From positions 1 through 10,509 of the forward strand of contig CAJLUP010000060.1 of the NCBI GenBank assembly GCA_905209865.1: a stretch of DNA of 10,509 bases. Direction: 5' to 3'. The notes below the pieces were generated by a model. That model did no database searches and was not told the origin of the DNA. It was given only the letters and a program-made list of their open reading frames with translations. Within the stretch, counting starts at the first letter, position 1; every line of letters starts with the position of its first letter. Source of the DNA: an uncultured Lachnospiraceae bacterium (GTDB lineage Bacteria; Bacillota; Clostridia; Lachnospirales; Lachnospiraceae). Shown here piece by piece: positions 6,033-10,509 of the stretch. Position numbers and translations under genes: made by a program.

Positions 6033-7430
6033 ATGGACAGAAAAAATATATGGACGTCCTATAGCAGGGAACAAAAAGAGGAACTCAAAGAAATTAATGA
6101 CAAATATAAACACTGTCTTGATGCCGGAAAAACGGAACGGGAATGTGTGGAACTTAGCGTAAATATGGCAAGGAAAGCAGGATACCGGGAACTTGAGGAA
6201 GTATTAGCATCAGGGGAAACACTCAAAGCCGGAGACAAAGTGTATACAGTGAATATGAATAAGATGCTTGTTCTTTTTCGAATCGGAGAGAAACCGATTT
6301 CTGAAGGAATGAATATCTTGGGGGCTCATATCGATTCACCTCGTATTGATGTGAAACAAAATCCGCTCTATGAAAATGAAAATTTTGCTTATCTTGATAC
6401 GCACTACTATGGCGGTATAAAAAAATATCAATGGGTGGCACAGCCTCTTGCTTTACACGGAGTGATTGTTAAAAAGAATGGAGAAACGGTAAAAGTATCC
6501 ATCGGAGAAGCAGAGACAGATCCGGTATTCGTGATCACAGATCTTCTTGTCCATCTTGCACAGGAACAGTTGGAAAAGAAAGCGTCGCAGGTGATTGAAG
6601 GAGAGAAACTGGATCTTTTGATTGGAAACTGTCCGATCGACAAGGCGGATGATCTGCAGAAAGAAGAGAAAGACGCTGTCAAGAAAAATGTGATGAATAT
6701 TTTAAAAGAAATGTATGATATAGAAGAGGAAGACTTTTATTCAGCGGAGTTGGAGATCGTTCCGGCGGGAAAAGCCAGAGACTGCGGAATTGACAGAAGT
6801 ATGAACTTATCTTATGGGCAGGATGACCGTGTATGTGCATTTACGTCTCTGTTTGCAATGCTGGATGTGACGGATGCAAAACGGACAGGCTGCTGTCTGC
6901 TTGTAGATAAAGAAGAGATCGGAAGCGTCGGAGCTACGGGAATGCATTCTCGCTTTTTTGAGAATACGGTAGCAGAGCTGATCGCAGCGACAGAAGGTGA
7001 GTCAGAATTAAAAGTCCGCCGCGCTCTTCGTAATTCAAAGATGCTTTCCTCGGATGTGAGTGCAGCGTTTGATCCGATGTTTGCAGAAGCATTTGAAAAA
7101 CGTAGTTCCGCATTTTTCGCAAATGGGATCACGTTTAATAAATTTACGGGAAGCAGAGGAAAATCCGGCTCTAACGATGCGAATGCAGAATATATTGCGG
7201 CGCTTCGCAAGACAATGGACGATGCACAGGTTGCCTATCAGTTTGCGGAACTTGGCAGAGTTGATCTTGGCGGCGGCGGAACGATTGCCTATATTATGGC
7301 AAATTACGGAATGGAAGTGATCGACAGCGGAGTTGCGGTGCTGAATATGCATGCTCCTTATGAAGTGTCAAGCAAAGCAGATGTATATGAAGCTGTGAAA
7401 GGATACCGAGCTTTCCTTTGTATGGAATAA
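6033..7430 (+). CDS. M18 family metalloaminopeptidase
   Basis: This is a 465-residue cytosolic zinc aminopeptidase of peptidase family M18 (aspartyl aminopeptidase/ApeA-like), removing N-terminal residues, often acidic ones, from peptides. Family motifs are visible in order: GAHIDSPRIDVK (97-108) with metal ligand His99 and catalytic-support Asp101, YYGGIKKYQW (125-134), YGQDDRV (261-267) with a bridging Asp, VDKEEIGSVGATG (291-303) with Glu294/Glu295, SSDVSAAFDP (339-348) with Asp341, and NMHAPYEVSSK (438-448) with His440. All expected metal and catalytic positions are present and the length is normal. GGGGG at 6021-6025 precedes the ATG. It is isolated between the tRNA terminator and the Rrf2 promoter, with no visible partner. 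Exact substrate preference is not readable from sequence. Confidence 0.92.
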   Translation: MDRKNIWTSYSREQKEELKEINDKYKHCLDAGKTERECVELSVNMARKAGYRELEEVLASGETLKAGDKVYTVNMNKMLVLFRIGEKPISEGMNILGAHIDSPRIDVKQNPLYENENFAYLDTHYYGGIKKYQWVAQPLALHGVIVKKNGETVKVSIGEAETDPVFVITDLLVHLAQEQLEKKASQVIEGEKLDLLIGNCPIDKADDLQKEEKDAVKKNVMNILKEMYDIEEEDFYSAELEIVPAGKARDCGIDRSMNLSYGQDDRVCAFTSLFAMLDVTDAKRTGCCLLVDKEEIGSVGATGMHSRFFENTVAELIAATEGESELKVRRALRNSKMLSSDVSAAFDPMFAEAFEKRSSAFFANGITFNKFTGSRGKSGSNDANAEYIAALRKTMDDAQVAYQFAELGRVDLGGGGTIAYIMANYGMEVIDSGVAVLNMHAPYEVSSKADVYEAVKGYRAFLCME

Positions 7431-7519
7431 GAGGAATATAAACTCCTTAGGATTATGTAAATAGTTACAAAAAACAGAGAAAATGTGAGAAAAAATAAGA
7501 CAAAATGCAGAAAGATTTG

Positions 7520-7548
7520 TTGACAAAAAGAGTCTACATTGATATAAT
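7520..7548 (+). promoter_or_regulatory. Strong sigma-A promoter of the Rrf2 regulator gene, with overlapping dyad
   Basis: Perfect TTGACA (7520-7525) and perfect TATAAT (7543-7548) are spaced by 17 bases. An imperfect inverted repeat GTTGAC (7519-7524) / GTCTAC (7532-7537), 5 of 6 positions matching around a 7-base spacer, covers the -35 box and part of the spacer. That is a fitting place for autorepression by the Rrf2 protein; the operator role is inference. Confidence 0.85.
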
Positions 7549-7569
7549 TTCAGAAAAGCAGGTGATGAC

Positions 7570-7965
7570 GTGCTCTTTACAAAAGAGAGTGATTACGCCA
7601 TTCGTGTTGTGAGAGCTCTTCAGGATGGCGGAAAGAAGACAATAAAAGAATTATGCGAACTTGAACAGATCCCGGTAGCATTTGGATACAAGATCCTCCA
7701 AAAGATGAACAAAGCCGGACTGATTGAGATTCGAAGAGGCCCTAAAGGGGGATATCAGCTTGCAAAGGACAGCAGTGAGTTTACATTATATGATGTTGTG
7801 ACAGCGATTGAGCCGGATTTTGCGGTGATGGAATGCGTCCATCGCCCCTGTGTCAGAAATGAAAGCGGGGAGCGATGTCTCGTTCACAGAGAACTTCTTG
7901 AAATTCAATGTTCGGTAGAAGAACTTTTGAAACGAAAAACAATAGCTGATATTTTAAAGAAATAA
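7570..7965 (+). CDS. Rrf2-family transcriptional regulator with cysteine cluster
   Basis: This 131-residue winged-helix DNA-binding protein belongs to the Rrf2 family (relatives IscR, NsrR, CymR). The N-terminal winged helix (about 1-65) shows the family pattern FTKESDYAIRVVRAL, the recognition-helix region PVAFGYKILQKMNKAGLI and the wing RRGPKGGYQLAK (55-66). The C-terminal half carries Cys89, Cys94 and Cys103, with nearby His91 and His106, plus Cys114. This C-x4-C-x8-C layout suggests an Fe-S cluster as redox, iron or gas sensor, though spacing differs from IscR (C-x5-C-x5-C). The start is GTG 7570, with AGGTG at 7560-7564 in front. The gene has its own strong promoter and terminator and stands directly before the cooS operon, which it probably controls. 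The ligand it senses is unknown. Confidence 0.9.
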   Translation: MLFTKESDYAIRVVRALQDGGKKTIKELCELEQIPVAFGYKILQKMNKAGLIEIRRGPKGGYQLAKDSSEFTLYDVVTAIEPDFAVMECVHRPCVRNESGERCLVHRELLEIQCSVEELLKRKTIADILKK

Positions 7966-8008
7966 TTTATGAAACAGAATCTATAGGAACAAATTCATAT
8001 AGGTTGTG

Positions 8009-8035
8009 AAAGTGGGTGTATGCCCACTTTTCTTT
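8009..8035 (+). terminator. Rho-independent terminator after the Rrf2 gene
   Basis: AAAGTGGG (8009-8016) and CCCACTTT (8023-8030) are exact inverse complements around the loop TGTATG, followed by TCTTT (8031-8035). It should separate the regulator transcript from cooS, although leakage cannot be excluded. Confidence 0.85.
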
Positions 8036-8137
8036 CCGACACAAAGTGGATTAAAAATATCTATTAATACTCGCTGAAAACAGACTCACATACAATCAAT
8101 TATAGGAAATTATTCAGATCTTAAGGAGGAAGAACAG
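8036..8137 (+). promoter_or_regulatory. cooS upstream control region, no clear sigma-A promoter
   Basis: After the Rrf2 terminator, 102 A/T-rich bases precede cooS. A TACAAT (8091-8096) and a TATAGG (8101-8106) resemble -10 boxes, but no matching -35 box stands at 16-18 bases. The weak core suggests activator-dependent or otherwise regulated initiation. A strong AAGGAGG (8123-8129) serves as ribosome-binding site for the ATG at 8138. Confidence 0.4.
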
Positions 8138-10042
8138 ATGAATCAATGTTATGGATGTACTACTTGTGAAAGTGCAGATAAGCCTTTGGAAGGATTTATT
8201 AAAAACCTTCCGTTAGAAACGTCGCATCACAGGGTAGATGGGCAGAGTACGAAATGCGGTTTTGGACTTCAAGGAGTATGCTGCCGATTATGTTCAAACG
8301 GTCCGTGCAGAATTACGCCGGAAGCGCCGCGCGGAATATGTGGAGCAAATGCAGATACGATTGTCGCAAGAAATTTTCTTCGCGCCGTGGCGTCCGGGTC
8401 AGCATGTTATATTCACGTTGTGGAAAATACAGCAAGAAATGTGAAAAATGCAGCACAGAAGAGAAGCGGGATAAAAGGGAAAAATACATTGAATCGTCTG
8501 GCAGAATTATTTGAGATCAAAGAGGAAGACATCTATGTCCGCGCAGAAAAAGTTGCAGATGCCGTTCTTGCAGATCTGTATCTTCCGGAATTCGAGGAAA
8601 TGAAACTGATTAGGAAAATGGCGTATGCGCCCAGATATGAAAAGTGGAAACAACTGGGGATTCTTCCGGGCGGTGCAAAATCCGAAGTCTGTCATGGCGT
8701 TGTCAAATGTTCTACAAACCTGAATTCAGATCCGGCGGACATGCTGAAAGATTGTTTGAAACTCGGGATTTCTACAGGAATTTACGGTCTGACATTGACG
8801 AATCTTCTGAATGATATCGTACTTGGAGAACCGAAGCTTCGTATGGCGCCGGTCGGTCTTCGGGTGATCGATCCGGATTATATCAATATTATGATCACAG
8901 GGCATCAGCATTCGATGTTTACTTATCTTCAGGAAAGGCTGACAGATGCAGATATTACGAAAAAGGCAAAAGAAGCGGGAGCGAAAGGGTTTAAGCTTGT
9001 CGGATGTACTTGCGTGGGGCAGGATCTTCAGCTTCGCGGGGCGCATTACGAAGAAGTGTTTGACGGACATGCAGGAAATAACTACACGAGTGAAGCCATT
9101 CTTGCTACAGGAGCGATCGACGCTGTAATCTCAGAATTTAACTGTACGCTTCCGGGAATCGAACCAATCTGCGATGAGCTGAAGATTAAACAACTCTGTA
9201 TTGATAGTGTGGCAAAAAAGGCGAATGCAGAACTGGAAGAATTTGATTTTGAAAACAGAGAGCAGGTGACGGATAAGATCATTGATAAGGTACTTCTTTC
9301 TTATAAAGAGCGAAGAGGCAGAGATTGTGCGGCAGAGAAACGGATTGAATTGAATCTGATGGAAACACACGGAAATGATCATACGCTTACCGGAGTAAGT
9401 GAAGGTTCGCTGAAGGAATTTCTCGGTGGGACATGGAAACCTCTCATAGACCTGCTTGTATCAGGTGAGATTAAAGGCGTTGCCGGAGTCGTGGGATGTT
9501 CGAATCTGACGGCAGGCGGTCACGACGTTCTTACGGTAGAACTTACAAAAGAACTGATTGCCCGCGATGTGATCGTCCTGACGGCTGGATGTTCTTCGGG
9601 CGGGATTGAAAACTGTGGACTGATGACACCGGAAGCGGCACAATTTGCCGGACCGAAACTTCGCGCTGTATGTGAAAAACTGGGAATTCCTCCGGTTCTT
9701 AATTTCGGACCATGTCTTGCGATCGGTAGACTGGAGATCGTTGCTACAGAACTGGCAGAGGCGATCGGCGTTGATCTGCCGCAGCTTCCCCTCGTTCTTT
9801 CGGCTGCACAGTGGCTTGAAGAGCAGGCTTTGGCAGATGGATGTTTCGGTCTGGCATTAGGGCTGCCGCTTCATCTTGGACTGCCGCCTTTTGTGACAGG
9901 AAGCAGCGAGGCAGTAAAAATATTGACAGAAGATATGAAAGAATTGACCGGAGGGCAGGTTATCATTGAGTCGGACGCAAAAAAAACAGCAGATATGTTG
10001 GAAGAGATTATCTTGGAAAAGCGCGCCGCGCTTCATATATAG
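8138..10042 (+). CDS. cooS: Divergent anaerobic Ni-Fe carbon monoxide dehydrogenase catalytic subunit (CooS-like)
   Basis: The 634-residue protein belongs to the Ni-containing CODH family, whose characterised members interconvert CO and CO2 and pass electrons to ferredoxin. Cluster D ligands Cys40 and Cys48, cluster B ligands Cys49, Cys52, Cys57 and Cys68, and cluster C ligands His256, Cys292, Cys336, Cys454, Cys485 and Cys526 are all present when aligned with C. hydrogenoformans CODH-II as I recall it. In the same alignment Lys563 becomes Gln563, Ile567 becomes Asp567, and the proton-relay histidines 93, 96, 99 and 102 become Tyr91, Val94, Asn97 and Arg100. An extra motif Cys4-x2-Cys7-x2-Cys10 precedes cluster D. 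Length is normal and there is no acetyl-CoA synthase gene beside it. A ferredoxin-like gene begins 12 bases downstream. Family membership is firm; true CO oxidation is not, because proton handling and the active-site pocket look altered. Confidence 0.93.
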   Translation: MNQCYGCTTCESADKPLEGFIKNLPLETSHHRVDGQSTKCGFGLQGVCCRLCSNGPCRITPEAPRGICGANADTIVARNFLRAVASGSACYIHVVENTARNVKNAAQKRSGIKGKNTLNRLAELFEIKEEDIYVRAEKVADAVLADLYLPEFEEMKLIRKMAYAPRYEKWKQLGILPGGAKSEVCHGVVKCSTNLNSDPADMLKDCLKLGISTGIYGLTLTNLLNDIVLGEPKLRMAPVGLRVIDPDYINIMITGHQHSMFTYLQERLTDADITKKAKEAGAKGFKLVGCTCVGQDLQLRGAHYEEVFDGHAGNNYTSEAILATGAIDAVISEFNCTLPGIEPICDELKIKQLCIDSVAKKANAELEEFDFENREQVTDKIIDKVLLSYKERRGRDCAAEKRIELNLMETHGNDHTLTGVSEGSLKEFLGGTWKPLIDLLVSGEIKGVAGVVGCSNLTAGGHDVLTVELTKELIARDVIVLTAGCSSGGIENCGLMTPEAAQFAGPKLRAVCEKLGIPPVLNFGPCLAIGRLEIVATELAEAIGVDLPQLPLVLSAAQWLEEQALADGCFGLALGLPLHLGLPPFVTGSSEAVKILTEDMKELTGGQVIIESDAKKTADMLEEIILEKRAALHI

Positions 10043-10054
10043 GAGGGGCGGTGC

Positions 10055-10501
10055 ATGAAAAGGATTATTGTAGAATATGAAAAATGTGATGGCTGCAAGA
10101 ACTGTTCAATCGCATGTATGCAGGCTCACCGCAAAGAGGCAGGTTCGGTTTATGATCTGGATCTGACAGATCCGGAAAATGAATCGAGAAATTATATTTT
10201 AAAAGGAGAAAACGGTACATATCGGCCGTTGTTCTGCAGACATTGCGATGAACCGGAATGCGTCATCTCATGTATGAGCGGAGCGCTTAAAAAAGATCCG
10301 AAGACAGGTATCGTTACATATGATGAGACAAAATGCGGATCCTGTTTTATGTGTGTTATGAATTGTCCGTTTGGTGTTCTGAAACCGGATCGGGTGACGA
10401 AGAAAAAAGTGATCAAGTGTGATTTTTGTATTTCTGATGGCGGGCAGCCGAATTGTGTGAAGGCGTGTCCAAAAGGCGCCATTCATGTCGAGGAGGTGTG
10501 A
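10055..10501 (+). CDS. cooF: CooF-like 4Fe-4S electron-transfer protein
   Basis: This 148-residue cytosolic ferredoxin-like protein has 16 cysteines in four groups: Cys11/14/17/21, Cys61/64/69/73, Cys94/97/100/104 and Cys122/125/134/138. This is the four-[4Fe-4S]-cluster arrangement of the CooF/HycB/DmsB electron-transfer family. It most likely takes electrons from CooS cluster D and hands them to the product of the next gene. The ATG follows AGGAGGGG (10041-10048) and lies 12 bases after the cooS stop, so it is in the same operon. The stop TGA (10499-10501) shares its A with a candidate ATG of the next gene. Nothing is missing from the cluster motifs. Confidence 0.92.
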   Translation: MKRIIVEYEKCDGCKNCSIACMQAHRKEAGSVYDLDLTDPENESRNYILKGENGTYRPLFCRHCDEPECVISCMSGALKKDPKTGIVTYDETKCGSCFMCVMNCPFGVLKPDRVTKKKVIKCDFCISDGGQPNCVKACPKGAIHVEEV

Positions 10502-10509
10502 TGGATGAA
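10501..10509 (+). CDS. Start of a further gene in the cooS operon (partial, 3' cut off)
   Basis: AGGAGG (10491-10496) is followed by two possible starts: ATG 10501, overlapping the cooF stop by one base with a short 4-base spacing, and ATG 10505 in another frame with a normal 8-base spacing. Only two or three codons are visible, so the product cannot be identified. CooS-CooF pairs are often followed by an FAD/NAD-linked oxidoreductase; that is expectation from known operons, not seen here. Confidence 0.5.

Noticed and set aside
7982..8106. Three TATAGG repeats (7982, 7998, 8101) as possible regulator sites
   Set aside because: The motif is only six bases in an A/T-rich region, and two copies lie upstream of the rrf2 terminator.
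1..10509. CRISPR array, insertion sequence or prophage
   Set aside because: No regularly spaced repeats, transposase, integrase or terminal inverted repeats are visible on either strand.

Overview
The window comes from a low-to-mid GC Gram-positive anaerobe of the Clostridia, most likely Lachnospiraceae. This is inferred from the gene order, from the purine-rich Shine-Dalgarno sequences and from protein style; no 16S or other marker gene is present. Every gene I can support lies on the plus strand.

Region 1 (1-4426) is a housekeeping cluster. It holds the 3' end of rplS (L19) with its terminator, a type I signal peptidase (lepB-1), the ribosome-assembly GTPase rbgA/ylqF, a second signal peptidase (lepB-2), rnhB (overlapping lepB-2 by 8 bp), yraN and the YfiH/PgeF-family gene. 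It combines ribosome maturation, protein export, RNA/DNA hybrid repair and nucleoside or peptidoglycan editing. Its only odd point is the pair of signal peptidases flanking rbgA.

Region 2 (4427-7430) holds a MscS-type mechanosensitive channel, a tRNA-Thr(CGU) with its own strong promoter and terminator, and an M18 aminopeptidase. The spacers here (4427-4654 and 5654-5755) are purine-rich and contain no gene I can support.

Region 3 (7431-10509) is the most interesting part. A strong sigma-A promoter drives an Rrf2-family regulator with a cysteine cluster, which ends in its own terminator. It is followed by a Ni-Fe carbon monoxide dehydrogenase homologue (cooS), a four-cluster ferredoxin-like protein (cooF-like) and the first codons of a further tightly coupled gene cut off by the window edge. 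CooS keeps every cysteine and histidine ligand expected for clusters B, C and D. Aligned with my recollection of Carboxydothermus hydrogenoformans CODH-II, however, it replaces the catalytic Lys563 by Gln, the pocket Ile567 by Asp and the His93/96/99/102 proton relay by Tyr/Val/Asn/Arg. It also carries an extra N-terminal C-x2-C-x2-C. The likely reading is a redox-regulated module in which a divergent CODH-like enzyme passes electrons through the ferredoxin to the next gene product; its real substrate is open.
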